Source: Paracoccaceae bacterium
GTDB lineage: Bacteria > Pseudomonadota > Alphaproteobacteria > Rhodobacterales > Rhodobacteraceae
Assembly (NCBI GenBank): GCA_015487335.1
Contig: WFPZ01000294.1
Span: 1-14,195 of the forward strand
Length of the DNA stretch: 14,195 nt
Direction of reading: 5' to 3'
Of the stretch, positions 1-7,964 are shown piece by piece. The notes below the pieces were generated by a model, which made no database searches, was not told the DNA's origin, and saw only the letters and a program-made list of their open reading frames with translations. Positions within the stretch are counted from its first letter, which is position 1; the number at the start of each line of letters is the position of its first letter. The translations under genes and the position numbers were made by a program.

Positions 1-1275
1 GGCGCGGGCCACGGCGCGTTCCATGGTGATGCAGATCTCGTGCGGCACCTCGCCCAGGGCGCGGGCGAATTCCTCGGCCGAAGCGCCGATCAGATAGGCC
101 TTGGCCACCGCCCCCAGATGCGGCAGCAGCGGGGCGATGCCGCCCTCCTTGGCCTGTCCGCCGGCAATCCAGCGGATGCGCGCGAACGCCTGCAGCGCAT
201 GGGCGGCGCTGTCCACGTTGGTGGCCTTGGAATCATTGACGAAGGTCACCCCGCCCAGCACCCGCACCACCTGGCTGCGATGCGGCAGCCCGGCAAAGGT
301 GCCCAGCGCGCGCTCGATCAGCCGCGGGGCCAGCCCCAGGGCGCGGGCCGCGGCCCAGGCGGCGCAGGCGTTCTGGTGGTTGTGCGCCCCCGACAGCCCG
401 GCAATCGGGCGCAGGTCGGCCGAGGCCACCTGCCGGCCCCTGCGCCACTCGGCCAGAAAGCCCTTGCGCGCGAACACCGCCCAGCCCGCCCCGGCCAGCT
501 TCTGCCCCGAGGAGACGCGGATCACCCGGTCGTCCTCGGGTGCCTCGGCCAGCTGGTTGGCCAGAAAGCGGCCCTCCTCCTCGTCCACCCCGATCACCGC
601 GCGATCCGGCCCGCCCTCGGCGAAAAGCCGCCGCTTGGCCGCAAAATAGCCCCCCATTCCGCCGTGGCGGTCCAGGTGATCGGGGGTGAGGTTGGTGAAG
701 ACGGCGATGTCGGGGGTAAGCGCGCGGGCCAGTTCCGTCTGGTAGCTCGACAGCTCCAGCACCACCACCGCGCCGTCGCCGGGGGGGGCGATGTCCAGCA
801 CCCCGCGGCCGATGTTGCCGGCCAGCTGCACCGGGATGCCCGCCTCCTGCAGGATGTGGGCGATCAGCGCCGAGGTGGTGGACTTGCCGTTGGAGCCGGT
901 CACCGCCACCACCCTGGGCGCGCGGTCGAAGCGGTCCCAGCCGGCGGTGGCGAGCGAACGGAAGAACAGGCCGATGTCGTTGTCCACCGGCACGCCGGCC
1001 TCCCAGGCGGCGCGGATCACCGGATGCGGCTGCGGGTAGAGGTGGGGAATGCCCGGCGAGACGATCAGGCAGGAGACCCCCTTCAGGGCCCCGGGGCGGG
1101 ACAGATCATGCAGCGTGCAGCCCTGATCCGCGGCGCGGGCGCGGGCCTCTTCGCCGTCGTCCCAGCAAAGCGGCTCGGCCCCGCCGGCCCTCAGGGCGCG
1201 CGCCGCCGCCAGGCCCGAGCGCCCCAGCCCCAGCACCGCCACCTTGCGGCCCTCGTATCCGCGCACCGGAATCAT
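1..1275 (-). CDS. murD: UDP-N-acetylmuramoylalanine--D-glutamate ligase MurD (partial, C-terminus off the left edge)
   Basis: MurD adds D-glutamate to UDP-MurNAc-L-Ala with ATP in the cytoplasm, the second amino-acid addition of peptidoglycan precursor synthesis. The 425 visible residues show an N-terminal Rossmann-like domain (VAVLGLGRSG near residues 12-21), the Mur ligase P-loop GSNGKST at 127-133, LELSSYQ at 173-179, NLTPDHLDRH at 195-204, HNHQNACAA at 298-306, and the C-terminal-domain motifs NDSKATN at 347-353 and GGQAKEGG at 372-379. The family usually has about 440-465 residues, so only the last few dozen are missing. The ATG at 1275-1273 overlaps the TGA of the upstream ACT-domain gene (ATGA), which implies translational coupling. 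No frameshift or missing motif is visible. Confidence 0.97.
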   Translation of the reverse strand, partial: MIPVRGYEGRKVAVLGLGRSGLAAARALRAGGAEPLCWDDGEEARARAADQGCTLHDLSRPGALKGVSCLIVSPGIPHLYPQPHPVIRAAWEAGVPVDNDIGLFFRSLATAGWDRFDRAPRVVAVTGSNGKSTTSALIAHILQEAGIPVQLAGNIGRGVLDIAPPGDGAVVVLELSSYQTELARALTPDIAVFTNLTPDHLDRHGGMGGYFAAKRRLFAEGGPDRAVIGVDEEEGRFLANQLAEAPEDDRVIRVSSGQKLAGAGWAVFARKGFLAEWRRGRQVASADLRPIAGLSGAHNHQNACAAWAAARALGLAPRLIERALGTFAGLPHRSQVVRVLGGVTFVNDSKATNVDSAAHALQAFARIRWIAGGQAKEGGIAPLLPHLGAVAKAYLIGASAEEFARALGEVPHEICITMERAVARA

Positions 1276-1688
1276 CCGTCCCGCCCCGACCGCGCCCGCA
1301 GCAGCGCCAGCGCCTCGTCGGCCCGCTCCTCGGGCACGAACAGATGATCATGCCGGCAGCCGGCGACGACATTGCAGGCGATGCCGGCCGCGGCGAGGGT
1401 TTCACTGACCGCCGCCGTCAGCCCCGTGCCATCGAGCGCCGAATGCACGCCGAGCATCAGATATGCCATGACCGGCCCCTCCGCGCTCAGCCCGTGCCGG
1501 GCCGCTTCCCCGGCCGGGATCAGCACCGACAGGCCCTCGGGCTCACGCACCGAGGCCAAGGCCCGCGCGGCCAGCGCCGGGCGCTCGGGATGGGCTTCGG
1601 GCAGGCTGACGAAGACCCAGCGTCCGGGCCTGCGCTGCGGCGCCATCTCGCGGATCATCCGCTGGCTGTCGCGCACCGGCCCGGCCAT
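1272..1688 (-). CDS. ACT-domain protein of the DUF2241/ACT_7 (COG3602-like) type, embedded in the dcw operon
   Basis: This 138-residue protein resembles the family annotated as DUF2241 followed by an ACT_7 domain. The N-terminal part carries RWVFVSLPEA (residues 23-32) and VREPEGLSVLIP (47-58). The C-terminal half reads as an ACT fold: LGVHSALDGTGLTAAVSETLA (79-99), then CRHDHLFVPEERADEALALL (111-130), with the characteristic HDHLFVPEERA. ACT domains usually bind amino acids or other small ligands; the ligand of this family is not known to me. The ATG follows the mraY TGA after one base, and the TGA overlaps the murD ATG, so it is certainly co-translated with the operon. Placement just before the ligase that adds D-glutamate suggests a tie to precursor supply, but that is inference. 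No signal peptide or membrane segment is seen. Confidence 0.85.
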   Translation of the reverse strand: MAGPVRDSQRMIREMAPQRRPGRWVFVSLPEAHPERPALAARALASVREPEGLSVLIPAGEAARHGLSAEGPVMAYLMLGVHSALDGTGLTAAVSETLAAAGIACNVVAGCRHDHLFVPEERADEALALLRARSGRDG

Positions 1689-1689
1689 T

Positions 1690-2775
1690 TCAGCGCACCT
1701 TCAGCGTGGCCAGACCGATCAGGGCGAGGATCAGCGAGATGATCCAGAAGCGGATCACGATCTGCGGCTCCTTCCATCCCTTGTGCTCGAAATGGTGATG
1801 GATCGGGGCCATCAGGAACACCCGCCGGCCGGTGCGCTTGAAGTAGATCACCTGGATGATCACGCTCAGCGCCTCGACCACGAACAGCCCGCCGACGATC
1901 GCCAGCACGATCTCGTGCTTGGTGGCCACCGCGATGGCCCCCAGCGCGCCGCCCAGGGAAAGGCTGCCGGTGTCGCCCATGAACACCGCCGCGGGCGGGG
2001 CGTTGTACCAAAGAAAGCCCAGGCCCCCGCCGATCAGCCCGGCGGAGAAGATCAGAAGCTCGCCGGTGCCGGGCACGTAGTGGACTTCGAGATATTCGGC
2101 AAAGTCGAAACGGCCCACCGCATAGGCGATCACCCCCAGGGTGCCGGCGGCGATCATCACCGGCATGATCGCCAGCCCGTCGAGCCCGTCGGTGAGGTTC
2201 ACCGCATTGGCCGAGCCCGCGATCACCAGCATGGCGAAGGGCACGAAGAAGACCCCGAGGTTGATCAGCGTGTCCTTGAAGAAGGGAAGCGCCAGGCGGT
2301 TGGCCAGATCATCGGGGTGGTAGAGCGAGAACAGATAGGCAGCGGCGGCGGAGATCAGCAGCCCCGCCCCGAAGCGCAGCTTGCCGGAAATCCCCCTGGC
2401 GGAGTTGCGGGTCACCTTCTGGTAATCGTCGGCAAAGCCGATCAGCCCGAATCCGAGGGTGACGAAGAGCACGATCCAGATGAACGGGTTGTCGAGCCGC
2501 GCCCACAGCAGGGTGGACACCACAAGCGCCCCGAGGATGAGCGCGCCCCCCATGGTGGGCGTGCCGGCCTTTTCCAGGATGTGGCTGGCGGGGCCGTCCT
2601 CGCGGATCGGCTGGCCCTTCCCCTGACGGCGGCGCAGCAGGTTGATCAGCGGCCGACCGAAGATGAAACCGAAGATCAGCGCCGTGAAGAAGGCGCCGCC
2701 CGCCCGGAAGGTGATGTAGCGAAAGAGGTTGAATATGTCGCCACCGTCCGAAAGCCCGGTCAGCCAATAGAGCAT
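1690..2775 (-). CDS. mraY: Phospho-N-acetylmuramoyl-pentapeptide-transferase MraY
   Basis: MraY transfers phospho-MurNAc-pentapeptide from UDP to undecaprenyl phosphate in the inner membrane, making lipid I. Its 361 residues match the usual length of about 360. Family signatures are present: GTPTMGG at 71-77, the Mg-binding ADDYQK at 115-120, NLTDGLDGLA at 193-202, FMGDTGSLSLG at 265-275 and the HHHFE cluster at 326-330. About ten hydrophobic segments are spread along the chain, as expected for this polytopic enzyme. The ATG (2775-2773) directly abuts the murF TAG with no spacer, and an AAAAGGAA ribosome binding site lies inside the end of murF. All catalytic motifs look intact. Confidence 0.98.
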   Translation of the reverse strand: MLYWLTGLSDGGDIFNLFRYITFRAGGAFFTALIFGFIFGRPLINLLRRRQGKGQPIREDGPASHILEKAGTPTMGGALILGALVVSTLLWARLDNPFIWIVLFVTLGFGLIGFADDYQKVTRNSARGISGKLRFGAGLLISAAAAYLFSLYHPDDLANRLALPFFKDTLINLGVFFVPFAMLVIAGSANAVNLTDGLDGLAIMPVMIAAGTLGVIAYAVGRFDFAEYLEVHYVPGTGELLIFSAGLIGGGLGFLWYNAPPAAVFMGDTGSLSLGGALGAIAVATKHEIVLAIVGGLFVVEALSVIIQVIYFKRTGRRVFLMAPIHHHFEHKGWKEPQIVIRFWIISLILALIGLATLKVR

Positions 2776-4224
2776 CTACTCGGTTCCTTTTCTGTCCGCG
2801 GCCAGCGGATGGCCCAGTTTTCTGATCGCGTCAACCACGAGGCTGACCCGGCTGCCCTTCGAGCCCTTCACCAGCACCACGTCGCCGGCATCCGCGATGG
2901 CATGGGCGCGCGCGGCCATGGCCTCGGCGCTGTCGTGCCACTCGCCGCGGCGCTCGGGCGGCAGGGCCTCGAACAGGGCGCGCATGCGCGGGCCCACGCA
3001 ATGCACCCTGTCCACCGCCGCCATGGCGGGCAGGTCGGCGATGGCGCGATGCATCCTTGCCTCGTCCGCGCCCAGCTCCAGCATGTCGCCCAGCACCGCG
3101 ATGCGCCGCCCGCGCGCCACCCGGCCCACCCCGTGGCGCGGCTCGGCGGCGGCCAGCACCTCGAGCGCTGCGGCCATCGAGGCGGGATTGGCGTTGAAGG
3201 CGTCGTCGATGAGATCGATCGACAGGTGATCGTCCACCACGTCGAGCACGATGCGCTCGCGGGTGCCACGCCCGGGCGGCACCCGCCACTGGCCAAGATC
3301 GCAGGCGGCAACGTCCAGGTCGGCCCCCAGCGCCGCCGCGGCGGCCAGCACCCCGGCCGCGTTGTGGGCAAAATGCCGCCCCGGCGCACCGATCCGAAAC
3401 AGCAGCGCCCCGCCGGCGTGGCGCAGACGCCCGACGGTGGCGGCATCGGACAGCGCAACGTCGCCGAGGCGGTAATCCGCCCCCTCGTCGGTGCCGAAGC
3501 GCAGCAGCCGCGCCCCGGCCGCGCGCGCCGCCCGTTCGAGTATCCCGCTCACCGGCAGGCCCGAGGGCAGCACCGCCACGCCCCCCGGCTCCAGCCCGCC
3601 GAAGATGGCGGCCTTTTCGGCGGCGATGGCCTCAAGCCCGTCGAAGGCCGCCAGATGGGCGGCGGCCACGGTGGTGATCAGCGCCACATGCGGGCGCGCC
3701 AGGGCGGCCAGGGGGCCGATCTCTCCGGGGCGGTTCATGCCGATCTCGACCACCGCGAAATCGGCCCGCTCCGGCAGCCGCGCCAGCGTCAGCGGCACGC
3801 CCCAGTGGTTGTTGAAGCTCCTTTCGGCGGCATGCACCCGCCCCTGCCCGGCCAGCACCCGGCGCAGCATCTCCTTGGCCGAGGTCTTGCCCACCGAGCC
3901 CGTCACCGCCACCACCCGCGCCCGGCTGCGCGCCCGCCCGGCCCGCCCGAGCGCCTCGAGCGCGGCCTGCACGTCCTCGACCATCAGCAGGGGCGCATCG
4001 GGCGGCACGCCTTCGGGCCGGCGCGAAACCATCGCCGCCGCCGCCCCCTGCGCCAGCGCCCGGGCGACGAAATCATGGCCGTCGCGGACATCCTTCAGCG
4101 CCACGAAAAGATCGCCCGGCCGCAGGCTGCGGGTGTCGATGGAAACGCCGGTGGCCTGCCAGTCGCGGCTTGCGGTGCCGCCGGTGGCCGCGGCGGCCTG
4201 GCGGGACGTCCACAGCGCGCTCAC
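2776..4224 (-). CDS. murF: UDP-N-acetylmuramoyl-tripeptide--D-alanyl-D-alanine ligase MurF
   Basis: MurF joins D-Ala-D-Ala to UDP-MurNAc-tripeptide in the cytoplasm, completing the pentapeptide that MraY uses. The 482 residues are normal for an alphaproteobacterial MurF. Visible marks are the N-terminal SIDTRSLRPGDLFVAL (residues 28-43), P-loop GSVGKTS at 109-115, SFNNHWGVP at 136-144, EIGMNRPGEI at 160-169, DDAFNANPASM at 340-350 and VLGDMLELG at 377-385. The variant P-loop (SVGKT rather than TNGKT) and FNNHxGVP distinguish MurF from MurE. The start codon is GTG at 4224-4222, overlapping the murE TGA (GTGA). The stop is TAG, joined directly to the mraY ATG. Confidence 0.97.
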   Translation of the reverse strand: MSALWTSRQAAAATGGTASRDWQATGVSIDTRSLRPGDLFVALKDVRDGHDFVARALAQGAAAAMVSRRPEGVPPDAPLLMVEDVQAALEALGRAGRARSRARVVAVTGSVGKTSAKEMLRRVLAGQGRVHAAERSFNNHWGVPLTLARLPERADFAVVEIGMNRPGEIGPLAALARPHVALITTVAAAHLAAFDGLEAIAAEKAAIFGGLEPGGVAVLPSGLPVSGILERAARAAGARLLRFGTDEGADYRLGDVALSDAATVGRLRHAGGALLFRIGAPGRHFAHNAAGVLAAAAALGADLDVAACDLGQWRVPPGRGTRERIVLDVVDDHLSIDLIDDAFNANPASMAAALEVLAAAEPRHGVGRVARGRRIAVLGDMLELGADEARMHRAIADLPAMAAVDRVHCVGPRMRALFEALPPERRGEWHDSAEAMAARAHAIADAGDVVLVKGSKGSRVSLVVDAIRKLGHPLAADRKGTE

Positions 4225-5711
4225 GTCACCCGCCCGTCGAGCGCGGCCACCGCCACGCTCGCCTGTTCGGCATCGTCGAAGGGATAGACGTCATCGCCGA
4301 TGATCTGCCCCGTCTCGTGGCCCTTGCCGGCGATCAGCAGCGCATCGCCCGGCTGCAGCGCATCGACCCCGCGCAGGATCGCCTCGGCCCGGTCGGCCAC
4401 CTCGATGGCGCCGGGGCAGCCGCGCATCACCGCCGCGCGGATGGCCGCCGGATCCTCGGTGCGGGGGTTGTCGTCGGTCACGAAGACCAGATCCGCATGG
4501 CGCGCCGCCGCCCGGCCCATCGGCTCGCGCTTGGAGGCGTCGCGGTCGCCGCCGGCGCCGATGATCGCCACCAGCCGGCCCAGCACATGCGGGCGCAGGG
4601 CGCGCAGCGCCGTGGCGATGGCCTCGGGCGTGTGGGCGTAATCGACGAACACCGCCGCGCCATTGTCGCGGGTGGCGGCCAGCTGCATGCGTCCGCGCAC
4701 CGTTTCCAGCCCGGCCAGGGCGGCGAAAACATCGGCCGGATCGGCCCCGGTGGCGATCGCCAGCCCCGCCGCCACCAGCGCGTTTTCGGCCTGGAACCCG
4801 CCGATCAGCCCCAGCCGCACCATGTGGGGCGCCCCCTTCCAGGTGAAGCGCAGATCCTGGCCGGTGGCGTCGAAGCGCTGACCGGTGAGGCGCAGATGGG
4901 CATCCGCCCCGCGCCCGACGACAAGCACCGCCTGGCCGCGGGCGCGGGCCTTGTCGGCCATCTCTTCGCCACGCGGGTCGATGGTGTTGATCACCGCCAC
5001 CCCGTCATCGGGCAGGACCCGGGTGAACAGCCCCGCCTTGGCGGCGAAATAGTCCTCGAAACCGGCGTGGTAATCCAGGTGGTCCTGGCTGAAGCTGGTG
5101 AAGGCGGCGGCACTCAGGCGCACCCCGTCGAGGCGGCGCTGGGCCAGCCCGTGGCTGGAGGCCTCCATCGCCGCATGGCTGACCCCGGCGGCGGCCATTT
5201 CCGCCAGCAGCCGGTGCAGGGTGACAGGCTCGGGGGTGGTGTGGGCCAGCGGCGCCTGAAAGGCCCCCTCCACCCCGGTGGTGCCGAGGTTGACGGCGGC
5301 CAGCCCCAGCGCCGTCCAGATCTGGCGGGTGAAGGTGGCGACGGAGGTCTTGCCGTTGGTGCCGGTCACCGCGACCACGGTTTCGGGCTGGCCCCCGAAC
5401 CACAGCGCCGCCGCCCAGGCCAGCGCCTGGCGCGGATCCTCGGCCAGCACCAGCGGCACATCCGCCCTAGCCAGCGCCTCGCGGGCCATTTCGGCGCCGC
5501 GCCGGTCGGTCAGGACGGCGCCCGCCCCGCGGCGCAACGCCTCTTCGATGAACGCCCCGCCATGCGCCCGGCTGCCCGGCAGGGCGGCGAACAGCTGCCC
5601 CGGCCGCAGGGCGCGGCTGTCCACCGACAGCCCGGTGATCCGCGCCTCGCGCCCGCCCTGCGCCGTCAGACCGAGCTCCGCCAGCGATTTCGTCCTTGCC
5701 CGATCCGTCAT
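4221..5711 (-). CDS. murE: UDP-N-acetylmuramoyl-L-alanyl-D-glutamate--2,6-diaminopimelate ligase MurE
   Basis: MurE adds the third residue of the stem peptide to UDP-MurNAc-L-Ala-D-Glu in the cytoplasm. The 496 residues show GLSVDSRALRPGQLFAAL (27-44), P-loop GTNGKTS (117-123), TTPEP (158-162), MEASSHGL (182-189), FSQDHLDYH (207-215), the lysine that is carbamylated in the family (K225 in YFAAKAGLF), DYAHTPE (357-363) and GKGHE (462-466). DDNPR at 413-417 is the signature of enzymes that select meso-diaminopimelate rather than lysine, so the cell wall should be of the meso-DAP type. The ATG at 5711 lacks a strong ribosome binding site (AGAGCGAACGG precedes it). It is the only gene in this operon segment with a sizeable upstream gap, 121 bases after ftsI. 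Confidence 0.97.
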   Translation of the reverse strand: MTDRARTKSLAELGLTAQGGREARITGLSVDSRALRPGQLFAALPGSRAHGGAFIEEALRRGAGAVLTDRRGAEMAREALARADVPLVLAEDPRQALAWAAALWFGGQPETVVAVTGTNGKTSVATFTRQIWTALGLAAVNLGTTGVEGAFQAPLAHTTPEPVTLHRLLAEMAAAGVSHAAMEASSHGLAQRRLDGVRLSAAAFTSFSQDHLDYHAGFEDYFAAKAGLFTRVLPDDGVAVINTIDPRGEEMADKARARGQAVLVVGRGADAHLRLTGQRFDATGQDLRFTWKGAPHMVRLGLIGGFQAENALVAAGLAIATGADPADVFAALAGLETVRGRMQLAATRDNGAAVFVDYAHTPEAIATALRALRPHVLGRLVAIIGAGGDRDASKREPMGRAAARHADLVFVTDDNPRTEDPAAIRAAVMRGCPGAIEVADRAEAILRGVDALQPGDALLIAGKGHETGQIIGDDVYPFDDAEQASVAVAALDGRVT

Positions 5712-5832
5712 CCGTTCGCTCTGGCTCTGGGTGATATCCCTAATAACCCCGCCGCCGAGCCGCCCGCAACCGCAGGCCGCGCCGGGCGGGGGGATTCCGC
5801 CGCCCTCCAGCCCGCGGCCCGGCCCCCGGCCC
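5712..5832 (-). other. ftsI-murE intergenic gap with a GC-rich hairpin
   Basis: This is the only gap of more than a few bases inside the dcw operon here. It contains an inverted repeat with 7-bp perfect arms (5760-5766 CCGCCCG and 5783-5789 CGGGCGG, 16-base loop). The hairpin has no T-tract after it, so it is not an obvious intrinsic terminator. Downstream of it on the minus strand the sequence turns AT-richer (GGTTATTAGGGATATC, about 5727-5742). TATTAG with a poor upstream hexamer (TTGCGG, 18-base spacing) is a weak candidate for an internal promoter for murE. Nothing else is recognisable. Confidence 0.4.
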
Positions 5833-7617
5833 TCAGTTCGAGGTCAGCGTCACCCGGTCCACCTCGGCCATCTCGATCTCGGGGCGCAGGCCAAGCAGGG
5901 GGGCCACGCGGCGGATCATCTCGGCGGCCACCGGCACCGCCGTCCAGCCGGCGGTGCGGCGCGGCTTGATGCCGGAGGTTTCCTCGGGCTCGTCAAGGGT
6001 GACGATCAGCACGTAGCGCGGATTGTCGGCCGGGAAGACGCTGGCGAAGGTGGAGATCACCTTGTCTTCATAGTAGCCGCCGCCGCGCTCCTTGGGCTTG
6101 TCGGCGGTGCCGGTCTTGCCCCCCACCCGGTAGCCCTCGACCTCGCCGAACCTGGCGGTGCCGCGCACCACCACCTGGCGCAGGATCGAGCGCATGGCGA
6201 GGGAGGTCTCGCGCGAAACGACCCGCGGCCCCTTCTGCGCCCGGTCGCGTTTCAGCAGCGTCGGCCGCACCAGCGTGCCGCCGTTGACCACCGAGGCATA
6301 GGCCGCCGCCAGGTGCAGCGGGCTGACCGCGATGCCGTGGCCGTAGGCGATGGTCATGGTGGACAGCTCCGACCAGTTGTCGGGAACCAGCGGCTTGACG
6401 CTGTCGGCCTCGGCCAGCTCCACCGTGGTGGGCTGCAGCAGCCCCAGCCTGGTGAGGAAGGCACGCTGGCGCTCGGCGCCGATCTGCTGGGCGATGCGCG
6501 CGGTGCCGAGGTTGGAGGACTTGACCACCACGTCGGTAACCGAAAGCTGCGGCCCGTAATCCTTGAAATCCTTGATCCGGAACTTGCCCCAGCGCAGCGG
6601 CCCGGTGGTATCGACCATGGTATCGGGCGTCACCAGGCCTTCGTCGATCGCCTGGGCGATGGTCAGGGTCTTGAAGGTAGAGCCCAGCTCGTAGACGCCC
6701 TGGACCGCACGGTTGAACAGCGGGCTGTCCGAGGGCAGGCCGCTGCGGGGCGGCGGGGGGCGGTTGTTGGGGTCGAAATCGGGCAGCGAGACCATCGAGA
6801 TCACCTCGCCGGTCTCGACATCCATCAGGACGGAGGCCGCGGCCTTGGCGTTCATCAGCTTCATGCCGCCGGCCAGCACCCGCTCGGCCGCGGCCTGGAC
6901 GGAAAGATCGAGCGAAAGGCGCAGCGGTTCGCCGCCGCGGGCGGGATCGCGCAGGAAGTCGTCGAATTCCTTCTCCACCCCGGCCACCCCGACGATCTCA
7001 GCCGCGTTCACCCCCTCGCGGCCGAAGGAGGCCCCGCCCAGCACATGGGCAGCCAGCCGGCCGTTGGGATAAAGCCGCATCTCGCGCGGGCCGAACAGCA
7101 GGCCCGGGTCGCCGATGTCATGTACCTGCTGCTGCTGTTCGGGGCTGATCTTGCGGCGGATCCACAGGAACTTGCGCTTGCTGTTGAACTTCTCCAGCAG
7201 CTCCTTTTCGTCAAGATCGGGGAAGATGCGCGCCAGCTCGCGCGCGGCGCGCTCCTTGTCGATCATGTTCGGCGGCTGGGCATAGAGCGAATTGGTCACC
7301 AGATTGGTGGCCAGGATGCGGCCGTTGCGATCCACGATGTCGGCGCGCTGGGCGAGGATCGCCGCCCCCGTGGCCGCCGCGCGCGGCTCGGTGGGTTCGC
7401 TCGCGGCCAGCACCGCCATGCGCAGCCCCACCGTCACGAAGCCGACCACGAACAGCGCCCCCAGCACCAGAAGCCGCCCCTCGGCGCGCTGACGCGCGGC
7501 ATCGCGCATCTGCTCGTGGCGAAGGCGGATGTTCTCGCGCTCGATGGCATCGGGGTTCTCGCCCCTCTGGCGGGCGGAAAGGATGCGGGCCAGCGGACGC
7601 AGCGGCGTGCGGATCAT
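5833..7617 (-). CDS. ftsI: Septal peptidoglycan transpeptidase FtsI (penicillin-binding protein 3)
   Basis: FtsI is the class B penicillin-binding protein that crosslinks septal peptidoglycan as part of the divisome with FtsW, FtsQ, FtsL and FtsB. The 594 residues run in the usual order: a cytoplasmic basic N-terminus, one membrane anchor (about residues 48-70, LLVLGALFVVGFVTVGLRM), the non-catalytic PBP-dimer domain (AQRADIVDRNGRILATNL at 89-106, then GREGVNAAEIVGVAGVEKEFDDFL), and the transpeptidase domain. All three active-site motifs are present: STFK with the nucleophile S313 (313-316), SSN at 367-369 and KTGT at 501-504. The ATG shares one base with the ftsL stop (TGATG). Its ribosome binding site GGAGGAGGAG lies inside the last codons of ftsL and is unusually strong. 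Confidence 0.97.
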   Translation of the reverse strand: MIRTPLRPLARILSARQRGENPDAIERENIRLRHEQMRDAARQRAEGRLLVLGALFVVGFVTVGLRMAVLAASEPTEPRAAATGAAILAQRADIVDRNGRILATNLVTNSLYAQPPNMIDKERAARELARIFPDLDEKELLEKFNSKRKFLWIRRKISPEQQQQVHDIGDPGLLFGPREMRLYPNGRLAAHVLGGASFGREGVNAAEIVGVAGVEKEFDDFLRDPARGGEPLRLSLDLSVQAAAERVLAGGMKLMNAKAAASVLMDVETGEVISMVSLPDFDPNNRPPPPRSGLPSDSPLFNRAVQGVYELGSTFKTLTIAQAIDEGLVTPDTMVDTTGPLRWGKFRIKDFKDYGPQLSVTDVVVKSSNLGTARIAQQIGAERQRAFLTRLGLLQPTTVELAEADSVKPLVPDNWSELSTMTIAYGHGIAVSPLHLAAAYASVVNGGTLVRPTLLKRDRAQKGPRVVSRETSLAMRSILRQVVVRGTARFGEVEGYRVGGKTGTADKPKERGGGYYEDKVISTFASVFPADNPRYVLIVTLDEPEETSGIKPRRTAGWTAVPVAAEMIRRVAPLLGLRPEIEMAEVDRVTLTSN

Positions 7618-7964
7618 CAGTGCTCCTCCTCCAGGTTGCCGACCACGTCAACCGCATCGAGGATCGGCACCAGCCGCTCGCCGGGGAAGGCAACCTGATC
7701 GACCCGGCCGAACTGGTCGGGGCGCAGCGGCAGAAGGCCGAGGCGGTCGAAGTTGATCACCGCAAGGTCGCGCAGCCGCTCGGGACGGTTGAGATAGGCC
7801 CATTCGGCGCGCAGCACGCTCAGTTCCACCCGCAGGTCGCCGATCTCGCGCTGCACCTTCTCGGCATCGCGCAGGGCCTGCTGGGTGGCGTAGTTCTCGT
7901 TGTAGGCCCAGAAGGCCAGCCCCATCACCGCCAGGGCGGAAACGACGTAAAGCAACGTACGCAC
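7617..7964 (-). CDS. ftsL: Cell division protein FtsL
   Basis: A 115-residue bitopic membrane protein in the canonical FtsL position between rsmH and ftsI. The first 20 residues form a single membrane segment (LLYVVSALAVMGLAFWAY). They are followed by a heptad-like, charged helical stretch (about 28-60, with QQALRDAEKVQREIGDLRVELSVL-like periodicity), which would be the periplasmic coiled coil that pairs with FtsB. FLR-type sequence such as LNRPERLRDLA (58-68) is typical of alphaproteobacterial FtsL. In the divisome FtsL helps activate FtsWI. The start codon is GTG, sharing one base with the rsmH TAG (TAGTG), with GGGGAAAAGG upstream. The C-terminus ends EEEH, and those Glu codons double as the ftsI ribosome binding site. 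Confidence 0.9.
   Translation of the reverse strand: MRTLLYVVSALAVMGLAFWAYNENYATQQALRDAEKVQREIGDLRVELSVLRAEWAYLNRPERLRDLAVINFDRLGLLPLRPDQFGRVDQVAFPGERLVPILDAVDVVGNLEEEH
7623..7632 (-). promoter_or_regulatory. Strong ftsI ribosome binding site inside ftsL
   Basis: The minus strand reads GGAGGAGGAG ending 5 bases before the ftsI ATG. It is encoded by the final Glu codons of ftsL. The first eight bases (GGAGGAGG, 7632-7625) are exactly complementary to CCTCCTCC in the loops of the four sRNA hairpins at 10472-10649, so it is a candidate pairing site as well as a ribosome binding site. Confidence 0.8.

Noticed and set aside
1372..4287. A 971-codon plus-strand open frame antisense to mraY, murF and the ACT gene, with similar long frames at 40-1347, 4170-5969, 5278-7698 and 11170-13068
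   Set aside because: The high GC content suppresses stop codons on the strand opposite real genes. The translations are low-complexity (His, Gln, Arg, Gly, Pro-rich) with no family motif, while the minus strand encodes intact conserved proteins.
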